Shown piece by piece: positions 41,601-51,533 of a DNA stretch of 64,000 nucleotides. This stretch comes from M0103 sp040386155. GTDB lineage: Bacteria > Bacteroidota > Bacteroidia > Flavobacteriales_D > Crocinitomicaceae. The position numbers and the translations under genes are program-made. The notes beneath the pieces were generated by a model that saw only the letters and a program-made list of their open reading frames with translations, had not been told where the DNA came from and made no database searches. The DNA is taken from positions 434,001 through 498,000 of the forward strand of contig JAZKFZ010000001.1 in the NCBI GenBank assembly GCA_040386155.1. Reading direction: 5' to 3'. Every line of letters starts with the position of its first letter. The first letter of the stretch is position 1.

Positions 41601-43982
41601 ATGACCTTTAGAATATTCATAGCACTTATATTACTACCACTTTTGGGCCAGTCTCAATTGGTGACAAGTAATGCGCAAGGCCCTGCTGGTTTGGTTCAAA
41701 ATGTTCTACTTGGACCAGGAGTTACCGTCTCAAATATCAATTATGCAGGAAGTGCTTCTGCCATCGGATCTTTTTCTGGGAATACCAATTTAGGACTTAC
41801 ATCAGGAATTGTGATGACAACCGGTACCACAGTGAACAATGGTCAAGGTCCACACGGTCCAAATGCGCAATCAAACGCTGGAATGGACAATGGAACTCCA
41901 GGCTCATTCCTCTTATCGCAGCAAATTGGTGGTGCACAAACGTTTAATGCCACAACTCTTGAGTTTGATTTTGTTCCCTATTCTGATACTGTGCGTTTTC
42001 GCTATGTGTTTGGTTCAGAGGAATACCCTGAATATGCCCCACCGAATAATACCGGTTTCAACGATATTTTTGGATTCTTTATTTCTGGTCCAGGAATTAC
42101 TGGACTTCAAAATATTGCTAAACTACCTGGAGGTGGAGGTGTTGTTGCTATTAATAATGTAAACGCAATCACAAATGCAGCTTATTTCGTAAACAATGGC
42201 GATGGGAATACTTCCCCTCAAAACGGAAATCCTTTTTACATTCAATACGATGGTTTTACTAAAGTTTTAGAAGCGGTTGCAAAAGTACAATGCGGAAAGA
42301 TTTATCATTTAATTCTTTCAGTGGCTGATGTTGGTGATGGGATTTTAGACTCGGGAATTTTCTTAGAAGCCAATAGTTTGTCGTCTAAAACCCCTGTAGA
42401 TATTACTTCAACGCTTTCACAATACATTTCTGCTACCGACGAAACATTGATGGCTGAAGGATGTGTTAGTGCCACTATTGATTTAGAACGAGGAACAAAT
42501 AATATTTCAACCGCTTTAACAATTCCTATTACTGTATCAGGAACTGCTAGCGAGGGTGTCGATTTTTCAGATATTCCTACCTCAGTTACATTTAATGCTG
42601 GTCAAACTTCTATTTCATTTTCTTTTGATGCATTTGCTGATGCCTTGCCTGAGGGAACAGAAACCATTAGACTTGAGTTTATGCTTACCGACCCTTGCGG
42701 AAATGAAACACCAGTAGTGATAGACTTGAAAATACAAGATGTTTTACCTGTTGGAGTGACAATTAACACGCCAATGGTGATGTGCCCAGGCGAAAGTATT
42801 ACGCTTACTGCAACTCCTAGCGGAGGAGCACCGCCATACACCTATTTGTGGAGTACAGGCGCAACTACACCTTCAATTACTGTTGCTCCAGGGGCTTCAC
42901 AAACATTTACTGTGCAAGTAACCGACAATTGTTTGCTCGAAACTGCCACTGCTTCCACAACGATTACGGTTCCAGTATTACAACCAATGACCTTGACTTT
43001 ATCGAATGATATCATTGAAATTTGTCCTTACATCGATCGTACAATTACTGCACAAGCTAGTGGTGGAAACCTAAATTTCACCTATTCATGGTTTAATGAG
43101 GATGGTTCTGCTTTAGCTGGAAATGTAACTTCTGTTACTGTGTCTCCTTCTGAAAGTACTTTTTATGTGGTTGCAGCGCAAGATCAATGTGGAAACCAGA
43201 CTGTTGATACAATTTTCTATACAGTGACAAGTCCACCATTAACACTAACAATGTCTCCTCCTATTGAAATTTGTCCAGGTGATAGTGCTTTCATTAGTGT
43301 TACAGCGCAAGGTGGATATGGGCAGTATTACTACAATTGGCCAACTATTGGCGCTACGCAGGCTGGAGTTTGGGTGCATCCCGGTGAAACAACAAATTAT
43401 CAGGTAATAGTTTTTGATGAATGTCAAACATTTACAGTGAATGGCAGCGTAACTGTAACAGTTGTGAAACCAACGGCAGATTTTGAAATTTTGAGCACTA
43501 TTTTATTTGATGATTTGCCAATTCAATTTGGAAATACATCTGTTAATGCTTCTACCTATGAATGGTATTTTGGTGACGGAAATGTTTCAACGAATGTTCA
43601 TCCATCGAATATTTATGACACGCCTGGCGATTACTTTGTTACTTTAATTGCCATGGACGACAAAGGATGTTTAGACACCATCATTAAACCTATTCGCATT
43701 TTCGAGGCCTATTTTGTGTATGTTCCAAATACGTTTACGCCAGATGGAATCCGAGGAAACGAAGTGTTCTCAGCTAGTTTTTATGGAGTTCGAAGAGCGG
43801 AAGTGAAAATTTATAATCGATGGGGAGAAATGGTATTTGAATCTGACGATCTAAATTTTGCGTGGGATGGCACATACAAAGACATCATGGTTCCTGACGG
43901 AATTTTCAGTTGGAGAATTACCTATGTTACCAACTTTGGCCTAGAAGAAAAAATCAGTGGGCACGTTGGTGTGTTGAGGTAA
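41601..43982 (+). CDS. Choice-of-anchor L protein with PKD and T9SS type B tail
   Basis: 793 residues with signal peptide MTFRIFIALILLPLLGQS. Residues about 20-240 match the choice-of-anchor L domain (GITSGIVMTTGT-type stretch, FVFGSEEYPEYA, FNDIFGFFISGPG). A Calx-beta-like sandwich (about 270-390) and two Ig-like repeats (CPGESITLTATPSGGAPPYTYLWSTG) follow, then a PKD domain (about 645-710, YEWYFGDG). The last 80 residues (YVPNTFTPDGIRGNEVF, VKIYNRWGEMVF, AWDGTYKDIMVPDGIFSW) are the type B gliding-type sorting domain. Secreted or surface adhesin; no enzymatic motif was seen. Confidence 0.85.
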   Translation: MTFRIFIALILLPLLGQSQLVTSNAQGPAGLVQNVLLGPGVTVSNINYAGSASAIGSFSGNTNLGLTSGIVMTTGTTVNNGQGPHGPNAQSNAGMDNGTPGSFLLSQQIGGAQTFNATTLEFDFVPYSDTVRFRYVFGSEEYPEYAPPNNTGFNDIFGFFISGPGITGLQNIAKLPGGGGVVAINNVNAITNAAYFVNNGDGNTSPQNGNPFYIQYDGFTKVLEAVAKVQCGKIYHLILSVADVGDGILDSGIFLEANSLSSKTPVDITSTLSQYISATDETLMAEGCVSATIDLERGTNNISTALTIPITVSGTASEGVDFSDIPTSVTFNAGQTSISFSFDAFADALPEGTETIRLEFMLTDPCGNETPVVIDLKIQDVLPVGVTINTPMVMCPGESITLTATPSGGAPPYTYLWSTGATTPSITVAPGASQTFTVQVTDNCLLETATASTTITVPVLQPMTLTLSNDIIEICPYIDRTITAQASGGNLNFTYSWFNEDGSALAGNVTSVTVSPSESTFYVVAAQDQCGNQTVDTIFYTVTSPPLTLTMSPPIEICPGDSAFISVTAQGGYGQYYYNWPTIGATQAGVWVHPGETTNYQVIVFDECQTFTVNGSVTVTVVKPTADFEILSTILFDDLPIQFGNTSVNASTYEWYFGDGNVSTNVHPSNIYDTPGDYFVTLIAMDDKGCLDTIIKPIRIFEAYFVYVPNTFTPDGIRGNEVFSASFYGVRRAEVKIYNRWGEMVFESDDLNFAWDGTYKDIMVPDGIFSWRITYVTNFGLEEKISGHVGVLR

Positions 43983-44116
43983 ATTACATTTTTTTCATAA
44001 AGAGTATTTTGAATTAGCTTTTTGGCTATCTCCTAACGTACTGGTTTATTTATTGTCAATTCGGCGGATGAATTGGAAGGTCGAATCTTTTTTATACTTT
44101 AGTAAAAACTTTCAGT

Positions 44117-44641
44117 ATGATGGCTCCTTTTAATCTTCAAAAGTGGATCGATGAAAATCGTGAATTGCTAAAACCACCCATTGGAAACGTTAACCTTTAC
44201 AAGGAGGCTGGTGATTTCATCGTGATGATTGTTGGTGGACCGAACGCCCGCAAGGATTATCATTACAACGAAAGTGAAGAACTTTTTTACCAAATAGAGG
44301 GCGAAATCACGGTACGTATTCAGGATGAAGGGAATGCAAAGGATATTGTGATTAAGGAAGGAGAAATGTTTTTGTTACCTGGTAATACTCCCCATTCTCC
44401 TTTGCGCGGTCCAAACACTGTAGGACTTGTAATTGAAAAAGTGAGAACTGGAACTGATTTGGTGGATGGTCTAATGTGGTTTTGTGAAAATTGTAATCAC
44501 AAATTACATGAGTATCGCTTTCCTTTAGAAAATATTGAACGCGATTTCCTGCCCCGTTTTAAAGATTTTTATACTTCCCTTGATTTAAGAACCTGCAAAA
44601 AATGCAGTGCCGTAATGGAAGTTGATGAACGTTTTGTCTAG
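44117..44641 (+). CDS. haaO: 3-hydroxyanthranilate 3,4-dioxygenase
   Basis: 174 residues of cupin fold. Iron ligands are His49, Glu55 and His93 (HYNESEE, NTPHSP), and Arg45 lies in the substrate-binding NARKDYHY. The C-terminal CxxC pairs (Cys122/125 and Cys159/162) form the rubredoxin-like iron site seen in bacterial 3-HAO. It opens 3-hydroxyanthranilate to 2-amino-3-carboxymuconic semialdehyde, which cyclises to quinolinate for NAD or is decarboxylated for catabolism. The AMSDH-type aldehyde dehydrogenase at 3.8 kb would serve the catabolic branch. The gene stands alone; its stop is 2 nt from the convergent SBBP protein's stop. Confidence 0.92.
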   Translation: MMAPFNLQKWIDENRELLKPPIGNVNLYKEAGDFIVMIVGGPNARKDYHYNESEELFYQIEGEITVRIQDEGNAKDIVIKEGEMFLLPGNTPHSPLRGPNTVGLVIEKVRTGTDLVDGLMWFCENCNHKLHEYRFPLENIERDFLPRFKDFYTSLDLRTCKKCSAVMEVDERFV

Positions 44642-44642
44642 T

Positions 44643-47600
44643 TTACTTTATTAGATTTACGTGACCTGTTCGCTCGAATTCTTCTTCTGATTCGTAGCCG
44701 AAGTAAGATAATTTCCAGGTGTAAGTGCCATCTTGACACATGAGTCCATTGTAGGTTCCATCCCAGTAATCTTCAAAATCGGTAATGGTATATAATAATT
44801 GTCCCCATCGATTGAAAATCAGTAACTCAAATGCTTTTATATTACCACCCTCTAATCTAAATCCATTGTTTCGCTCATCGCCATCGGGTGTAAACGTATT
44901 TGGAATATAAATCACAGGATCATAATAAATCTTGACAGTATCACTTGCAGAGCATCCATTTTCGTCTGTGTAAGAAACTGATATACTTGTATTTTGATTG
45001 GGGGAGGTAGTAATGCTAGGACACACCACACAGCTCACTAATTCTGTCGGTCCCCAGATGTAAGCACCAGGTGTTGAGCTTTCTGCACTTAGACCAATTA
45101 CATCACCATAAAAGGCATATACATCCGGACTTGCTTGAATAAATGGAATAGGGTAGAGCTCAACCAAAACAGAATCTGTAGCGACACAGCCAAAAGCATC
45201 AATTCCGGTAACATAGTACAAGGTGTTGACTGTTGGCTGCACCACAATACTTGCAGCATTTGGATTAGTGGCAATGCCAAGGCTGGGCGTCCATAGATAA
45301 TTGCTAGCTCCTTCTGCCCAAAGGAAAGCATTCTCGCCAACACAAATAATTGTGTCATTTCCTGCTACAATCTGTGGGTCTATAATAGCTACATAAACAC
45401 TATCGAGAATTGATCCACAAACATTCACGAAGTCACAATAATAATACATTTCATTTGGTGGAGAAACAATCACCGAAGATCCACTAACTGTATCGATAAA
45501 TTGATTGGGAGACCAAAAGTAAGATGTTGCACCAGAAACATTTATTCCAATGGAAGCATCTTCGCACATAAAAACAGTGTCGGGAATCACAGGAATTGGT
45601 GGGTTGAAAAATACTTCAACCAAAACAGTTCCTTCAAAAGGGCAGCCATCAGCTGATGTCGCTACAACAGCATATTCTGTAGATACCATTGGCGTAGCCG
45701 TTGGATTTTGAGCGTTGGGATCATCAAGCCCTGTAGCCGGCGACCATGCAAAAGAAGCCCCAGCTGAAACGCCAATTTGCACGCTATTTCCAATACAAAT
45801 TGCTGTATCTGGCGTTAACAGTGGTTGGAAATCAAAGACGGGAAGCGTAATTTCTAAAGTATCAACACCGCAACTGTCTGAAATGATTACTGTAAATTGA
45901 GTGGTTTGGAACACAGTAGCAATTGGATTTGCAATTGTTGCATCATTTAACGCATTGGCAGGCGACCACAAATAATTAGCTCCACCAAAAGCATCTAATT
46001 GGGTAGGAGTGCCGGGACAAACTGCTGATGGAATTGGTGTAATCCCACCCTGAAAATCTCCAATATTTATAATAAAGGTAGTTGAATCGGGGGTGAAACA
46101 ACCATTTGTATCTGAGACCACCAATGTTACAGTGTATACCCCTGGACCTGCATAAAGATGTGTTGGATTAACTTGTGTTGATGTGGTATTGTCACCAAAA
46201 TCCCAGAAAAAAGCATTCCCATTGGCACTATTATTATTAAAAATAACAGGATCGGGTAAACAAATTAGGGGGTCTGGGGTTGCCACAACGGCATCTATTT
46301 GATTAAGTTCAAACTTGAAGGCCGCCAAGTTACAATTCGTACTTGGATTCTGAGGAGCAAATACTCCTGGAGTAGTCGTAAAACCTGTATTGTTTCCACC
46401 GCATGCGCCACAAACGGCATGGTAAATTCTACCAGACTTGTCAAAACGACTTGTGCCACCATCTACGTGATTAGAACTACTGTTGGTGCCGCCCATAAAA
46501 GTTCCATACTCTAATGAAGCAGCATCTTGTGTTAAAACAGCAACATAGAAATTACTACCGTTCGTATTTGCTTGAAAAGCATCTGAAGTAACAGGAAATC
46601 CGTTAGTAGTGGAAAATAATGCCTGACTTACCGAACTGTTTTGATTCAATTCTCCACCCCACCCCGAAAGATAAATTTCATAACAATCAGAAACCAAAAA
46701 TGCAGTTGGAGAAATTTCAACATTTCCAGTACCAGCACCAATCATCGTTTGCCAAAGTAGTGTATTTAAGTCTGTTGAATATTTTTGAACAAATTGTCCA
46801 GAATTAGTATTACCGTACAACCCACTTGTAATTGGATAGTTCGTTTGAGTTTGTCCCAAAACATACACATTATCATCTAAATCTAATTGAACAAAATAGG
46901 ATTGGTCATATTCGTTTAAGCCTATATAATTACCTGACACGATGGCGCCATTAGTACCATTTAATCGACAAACATAGCCATCTGAAATACCACCATTAAA
47001 ACTTGTTGAGCCTCCTACAATTGGTAAATTGCTTGAAGTCGTACCACCTGTAAAATACACGTTCCCAGTTGACGAAAGTTGCAATGCATTCCCAGTTTCA
47101 AATCCACTTCCTCCAAAATAGGTACTCCAAAGCATGTTTGATAAAGTTGGCGGCATTTTGAAGATCACTGCGTCTTGTGTACCTGAAAGTGATCCCTGCA
47201 TGCCTGCAAACACGGGAAAATTGGAAGAGTAGGTGTTTGATGTTACGTAAACATTTGAATTAGCATCAAGAATGATTTCTCCCCTAAATTGGTCGCCGTA
47301 GTTGTATTTCAGTGTGTTACGATTTAAGCCATCATTGTCTGTTCCTCCTACAAATGTTGATGCCAAAAGAGCAGTTCCTCCAGAGTTAATTCGAGAGATG
47401 TAAAGATCGGAGCCATTGAAGTTGAGACCATTTTCAGTAATATTTGGACCACCATTAAAAGAAGCGTCAAAAGGAGTACCTGTCATCGGAAAATTAGAAG
47501 AAGAAGTTACCCCGAATATGAATAGTTCTCCGTTTGGAGCACAGATGATACTATGTGGTGTTTCGTTTCCAGATCCTCCAATAAAGGTCGAATAAAGTAA

Positions 47601-48512
47601 GGCTGTTCCAGTTGAATTAAATTTTGTGATGCCTACATCAATGGGTGAGGTGCCAGTTCCTCCATTCCAAGTTAGATCAAATGCTCCAGTGGAAAGAGGG
47701 TAACTTGTACCCATAACAATTCCTCCTGCAAATAGATTTCCATCGGGATCTGGACATGCAGTAAAACCCCAGTTATCAGAAACACTTCCTGTAAACGTCG
47801 AAAATGTCAAGCTTGGGTCGATCACAAGAAGAGCAGTTTTGTCATAGTTACCAAGTTCAAATGAAAGCTTGTCATTTTCCAATGAAAAAGCACAATCAAC
47901 ACTCGTTTTTTTACCTTCTTTTTCTGTCCACGCAATTGGTTTAGATTCACGAATTACACCAAAAGAATGCGAGATTAGCAAATCGCCATTTTCGTCTATG
48001 GAAAGCTTGTTTGCTCCAATAATTTTTTTCTGAATGATACTTGGGTCGTGATTTGGGAATATTTTAAAAGTATACCGTAGCTGCTCATTTTTTCCTTCTA
48101 AAAGTAAATTAATACCGTCGAAATAATTGACAAGCTCAACTTGAGCGTAACTGTAAATATTCGATTTCCATTTGCTAGCATCATTGCCTATCAAGTAGTT
48201 GTAGTAAAAATCTGAAGAATCTGACTCTTTTTTTTGGCCATTCCATGAAGCATTGAAATAGTTCATTTTGATTGCGTGAGCAGTAATTTCTGTCGCGTGT
48301 GCAGCTTCTTCAGAATGCCCATGTCGGTCGAAATTGTTGAGATTGGCAGTAAAGCCATCTTTTTCAATGAAAAAATCACCGTGCGTTAGATCAACATTGT
48401 ACAAAATTCGATTGTCCCATTGCCCATGGTTGGGAACCATCCACACCTCTTGTCCTGTTAGATAACTAACAGAAAACAAAGTCGCTACTAAGATGTAAAA
48501 CAGGTGTTTCAT
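44643..48512 (-). CDS. Giant SBBP-repeat protein with PKD, Ig-like repeats and T9SS type B tail
   Basis: 1289 residues with signal peptide MKHLFYILVATLFSVSYLTGQ. The N-terminal 250 residues (EVWMVPNHGQWDNRILYNVDL, LLIDPSL-type VIDPSLTFSTFTGS) are the DUF7948-type domain. Residues about 250-720 are SBBP beta-propeller repeats (LLYSTFIGGSGNETPHSI, LWSTYFGGSGFETGNA). A PKD domain (about 750-820, FFWDFGDNTTSTQVNP) and Ig-like SWSP-type repeats follow. The tail (YIPNTFTPDGDERNNGFRLEGG, IFNRWGQLLYTI, YWDGTYNGLMCQDGTYTW) is type B. This type of protein often carries gliding or adhesion functions; function here is unproven. Confidence 0.87.
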   Translation of the reverse strand: MKHLFYILVATLFSVSYLTGQEVWMVPNHGQWDNRILYNVDLTHGDFFIEKDGFTANLNNFDRHGHSEEAAHATEITAHAIKMNYFNASWNGQKKESDSSDFYYNYLIGNDASKWKSNIYSYAQVELVNYFDGINLLLEGKNEQLRYTFKIFPNHDPSIIQKKIIGANKLSIDENGDLLISHSFGVIRESKPIAWTEKEGKKTSVDCAFSLENDKLSFELGNYDKTALLVIDPSLTFSTFTGSVSDNWGFTACPDPDGNLFAGGIVMGTSYPLSTGAFDLTWNGGTGTSPIDVGITKFNSTGTALLYSTFIGGSGNETPHSIICAPNGELFIFGVTSSSNFPMTGTPFDASFNGGPNITENGLNFNGSDLYISRINSGGTALLASTFVGGTDNDGLNRNTLKYNYGDQFRGEIILDANSNVYVTSNTYSSNFPVFAGMQGSLSGTQDAVIFKMPPTLSNMLWSTYFGGSGFETGNALQLSSTGNVYFTGGTTSSNLPIVGGSTSFNGGISDGYVCRLNGTNGAIVSGNYIGLNEYDQSYFVQLDLDDNVYVLGQTQTNYPITSGLYGNTNSGQFVQKYSTDLNTLLWQTMIGAGTGNVEISPTAFLVSDCYEIYLSGWGGELNQNSSVSQALFSTTNGFPVTSDAFQANTNGSNFYVAVLTQDAASLEYGTFMGGTNSSSNHVDGGTSRFDKSGRIYHAVCGACGGNNTGFTTTPGVFAPQNPSTNCNLAAFKFELNQIDAVVATPDPLICLPDPVIFNNNSANGNAFFWDFGDNTTSTQVNPTHLYAGPGVYTVTLVVSDTNGCFTPDSTTFIINIGDFQGGITPIPSAVCPGTPTQLDAFGGANYLWSPANALNDATIANPIATVFQTTQFTVIISDSCGVDTLEITLPVFDFQPLLTPDTAICIGNSVQIGVSAGASFAWSPATGLDDPNAQNPTATPMVSTEYAVVATSADGCPFEGTVLVEVFFNPPIPVIPDTVFMCEDASIGINVSGATSYFWSPNQFIDTVSGSSVIVSPPNEMYYYCDFVNVCGSILDSVYVAIIDPQIVAGNDTIICVGENAFLWAEGASNYLWTPSLGIATNPNAASIVVQPTVNTLYYVTGIDAFGCVATDSVLVELYPIPFIQASPDVYAFYGDVIGLSAESSTPGAYIWGPTELVSCVVCPSITTSPNQNTSISVSYTDENGCSASDTVKIYYDPVIYIPNTFTPDGDERNNGFRLEGGNIKAFELLIFNRWGQLLYTITDFEDYWDGTYNGLMCQDGTYTWKLSYFGYESEEEFERTGHVNLIK

Positions 48513-48699
48513 CGTGTTCGAAGATACGGTATTTGCGTTAATTTTTAAGCTCTTTTGATCAATTCTTAGGCTTATTTATGATTCAATCCTAGAAATTAAA
48601 CTGAAAAACACAAAAATCGTTGCTTTATTGTTGCAATTATTTTGATAAAATCGATGTAATGTGCTTGAATTAATTTATTCATGAATCGTGTAAATTGAG

Positions 48700-48707
48700 T
48701 AAATTTG
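48700..48707 (+). promoter_or_regulatory. -7 box of the purF-like gene
   Basis: TAAATTTG lies 25 nt before the ATG at 48733. No clear TTTG was found 19-21 nt further upstream. The gap 48513-48732 otherwise shows only AT-rich sequence. Confidence 0.4.
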
Positions 48708-48732
48708 CACAATATTATACATACGATTTTGA

Positions 48733-50634
48733 ATGAGTGAAGAAATCAAGCATGAGTGTGGTATCGCACTAGTCCGTTTAAAGAAACCATTACAGTTTTA
48801 TCTCGACAAATATGGGACTCCATTTTACGCACTCTCCAAAATGAATATCATGATGGAGAAGATGATTAATCGTGGACAAGATGGTGCTGGTTTGGCAAAT
48901 ATTAAGCTAGACATGAAACCTGGCGAGCGATATATTTCACGTATGCGATCCATTGAACCAAAAGCTGTTGCCGATATTTTTAGTCATATCAATAGTCGTT
49001 TTAAGGAAATTGAAGAAGAAGATCCAGCGCTATTGAAAGATGTAGAATACCTAAAGAAAAATGCTGGTTTCACAGGCGAATTATTTTTAGGACATCTCCG
49101 CTATGGAACTTTCGGAAGAAACTCGATTGAGCAATGCCATCCTTTTTTGCGACAAAATAACTGGATGACAAGAAATTTGGTGGTTGCTGGAAATTTCAAT
49201 ATGACCAATGTTGATGAATTGTTTGACATGTTGGTGTCGATCGGTATGCATCCAAAGGAAAAGGCGGATACTGTTACCGTGATGGAGAAAATTGGTCATT
49301 TTCTTGATGAAGAAAACAATGATGCATTTTACGATTTAAAGGCCAAAGGATACGAAAATCCTGAAATGACGGATAAAATCATTGAAAATTTAAATATCGA
49401 ACGTATCCTAAAAAGAGCTTCAACAGATTGGGATGGTGGTTACGCAATGGCGGGTTTGCTTGGACATGGTGATGCTTTCGTGCTGCGCGATCCAAATGGA
49501 ATTCGTCCAGCATATTGGTACGAAGATGATGAGGTGTGTGTGGTTGCTTCTGAACGTCCAGTCATCCAAACGGTTTGGAATGTTAAAAGTGAATCTATCA
49601 AGGAAGTGAAACCGGGACATGCCTTAATTATTAGAAAAAGTGGCTTAATTAAGGAAGTTTTAATCAACGAACCAGGTGCTATCAAACATTGTTCTTTTGA
49701 GCGAATTTATTTTTCTAGAAGTAATGATGCTGGAATTTACGAAGAACGAAAAGAATTAGGAAATTTAATCGTGCCAGATGTGCTGAAGGCAGTGAATTAT
49801 GATTTGGATAATTCTGTTTTCTCCTTCATTCCGAATACTGCTGAAACGGCTTTTTATGGGATGATCAAAGGCTTGGAAGATTATTTGAACCAACGGAAAA
49901 TTGGAGAAATTGTAGCGCTTGGAACCGATATTTCAAAGGAAAAATTAGAGAAAATTGTACTTCAGCGTGCTCGAATAGAGAAAATTGCCATCAAGGAAAC
50001 AAAAATGAGAACCTTTATCACACAAGATGCTTCTCGAGATGATTTAGTGGCTCAATCCTACGATATCACCTACGGAAGTGTGAAAGCCGGAAAGGATAAT
50101 CTTGTGGTTATTGACGATAGTATTGTTCGTGGGACCACCTTGAAACAGTCGATTTTAAAAATTTTAGATCGACTTGAACCTAAGAAAATTGTTGTTGTTT
50201 CATCTGCTCCACAAATTAGATATCCCGATTGTTATGGAATCGATATGTCAAGAATGGGGGAGTTTATTGCTTTCGAAGCAGCAATTACCTTACTAAAGGA
50301 ACGCGGACATCAACAAATCATTGATGATGTTTACAGAAAATGTAAGGAAACCATTCATCTGCCAAAAGAGCAGATTAAGAACTATGTGAAGGAAATTTAT
50401 GAACCTTTTACAGCGTTTGAAATTTCTGCTAAGATTTCTCAACTCCTTCACCCAGGAAGTATTAAAGCGGAAATTGAAATTATTTATCAATCAGTAGAGA
50501 ATTTACACGCAGCAATTCCCGGTCATTTAGGAGACTGGTACTTTACTGGAGATTATCCAACACCTGGAGGAAATAGAGTGGCGAACAAAGCGTTTATTAA
50601 CTGGGTAGAGGGAGTAACTACCCGACCTTACTAG
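48733..50634 (+). CDS. purF: Amidophosphoribosyltransferase-like protein, long form
   Basis: 633 residues. The N-terminal glutaminase domain has Cys9 (HECGIALV) after an 8-residue leader that would be cleaved, and the RGQDGAG and LGHLRYGTFG motifs. The phosphoribosyltransferase domain has the PRPP loop VVIDDSIVRGTTLKQ. It would transfer glutamine ammonia to PRPP in purine synthesis. It is about 100-150 residues longer than standard PurF; Bacteroidota carry a long paralog besides the ordinary one, and this appears to be that form, so its true substrate deserves caution. The histidine kinase ATG follows its stop after 1 nt. Confidence 0.8.
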   Translation: MSEEIKHECGIALVRLKKPLQFYLDKYGTPFYALSKMNIMMEKMINRGQDGAGLANIKLDMKPGERYISRMRSIEPKAVADIFSHINSRFKEIEEEDPALLKDVEYLKKNAGFTGELFLGHLRYGTFGRNSIEQCHPFLRQNNWMTRNLVVAGNFNMTNVDELFDMLVSIGMHPKEKADTVTVMEKIGHFLDEENNDAFYDLKAKGYENPEMTDKIIENLNIERILKRASTDWDGGYAMAGLLGHGDAFVLRDPNGIRPAYWYEDDEVCVVASERPVIQTVWNVKSESIKEVKPGHALIIRKSGLIKEVLINEPGAIKHCSFERIYFSRSNDAGIYEERKELGNLIVPDVLKAVNYDLDNSVFSFIPNTAETAFYGMIKGLEDYLNQRKIGEIVALGTDISKEKLEKIVLQRARIEKIAIKETKMRTFITQDASRDDLVAQSYDITYGSVKAGKDNLVVIDDSIVRGTTLKQSILKILDRLEPKKIVVVSSAPQIRYPDCYGIDMSRMGEFIAFEAAITLLKERGHQQIIDDVYRKCKETIHLPKEQIKNYVKEIYEPFTAFEISAKISQLLHPGSIKAEIEIIYQSVENLHAAIPGHLGDWYFTGDYPTPGGNRVANKAFINWVEGVTTRPY

Positions 50635-50635
50635 T

Positions 50636-51523
50636 ATGAAAAGAGGACCTTCCGCTATATTTTTTGTGCTTGGATTTTATGTAATCCTGCAATTTAGTTG
50701 GTGGGGTTATCACTTGATTGATTTAACACAAAAGTTGGATACGGATCAACTTTATATTTCAAAGCGAGTGACAATGATTGTGGGCGAAGGACTTGTTTTT
50801 TTCGTTTTGCTATTATTAGGATTTTGGCAGGTGCAAAAGGCCGTTCGCAAAGAACTAAAGTTGGCAGATCGACAAAAAAACTTTCTTCTTTCGGTTACTC
50901 ATGAGTTAAAAACACCGCTCGCCGCAAATAAATTGTTTTGGCAAACGTTGCAGAAACATGAGCTTTCTCAGGATAAGCAAAAGGAAATAATTCAAAAAGC
51001 ATTGCAAGAGAATGATCGTTTGGAGCAATTAATTGAGAACATTCTCAATGCCTCTCGCATCGACGGTAAGGATTTTATGCTAAATCGCGAACGTTTCAAT
51101 GTGTCTCAAACCTTGCATCAATTGGCAAATCGATTCGAAAAGAGAGGAATATCCGTCTCACTTGTGCGGGAAATTGAAGACGATTGCTTTATCAATTCTG
51201 ATGTTTCGATGGTTGAAACAGTGTTTACCAATTTGATTGAAAATGCACTTAAATATGGTGGAAACACGACGGTCACAATTTATTTGAAGAAAATGGGAGA
51301 ACGAGTGATGTTTGGAGTGAGAGATTTAGGTCCAGGTGTGGATCAAAAAGATAGAAGTGAAATTTTTAAGAAGTTTTACCGAAGCGGTAATGAAGATACG
51401 CGAACTCAAAAAGGTACAGGTTTAGGATTGTACATTTCAGCAGAATTTGTTAGAATGCTTGGCGGAAAAATTGCCTACAAAGCAAATCAGCCAGAAGGAG
51501 CAGTATTTGAAGTGTTAATTTAA
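50636..51523 (+). CDS. Orphan sensor histidine kinase
   Basis: 295 residues. Two membrane helices (about 8-30 and 48-64) enclose a short loop of about 20 residues, so little periplasmic sensing is possible. The HisKA segment has phosphoacceptor His89 (SVTHELKTPLAANK), and the HATPase domain shows the N box NLIENALKYG, the G1 box DLGPGVD and the G2 box KGTGLGLYI. No response regulator is adjacent. The gene is between the purF-like gene (1 nt) and gpmI (10 nt), so its expression follows purine or glycolytic genes, which is unusual. Confidence 0.88.
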   Translation: MKRGPSAIFFVLGFYVILQFSWWGYHLIDLTQKLDTDQLYISKRVTMIVGEGLVFFVLLLLGFWQVQKAVRKELKLADRQKNFLLSVTHELKTPLAANKLFWQTLQKHELSQDKQKEIIQKALQENDRLEQLIENILNASRIDGKDFMLNRERFNVSQTLHQLANRFEKRGISVSLVREIEDDCFINSDVSMVETVFTNLIENALKYGGNTTVTIYLKKMGERVMFGVRDLGPGVDQKDRSEIFKKFYRSGNEDTRTQKGTGLGLYISAEFVRMLGGKIAYKANQPEGAVFEVLI

Positions 51524-51533
51524 GCGCTAGATT

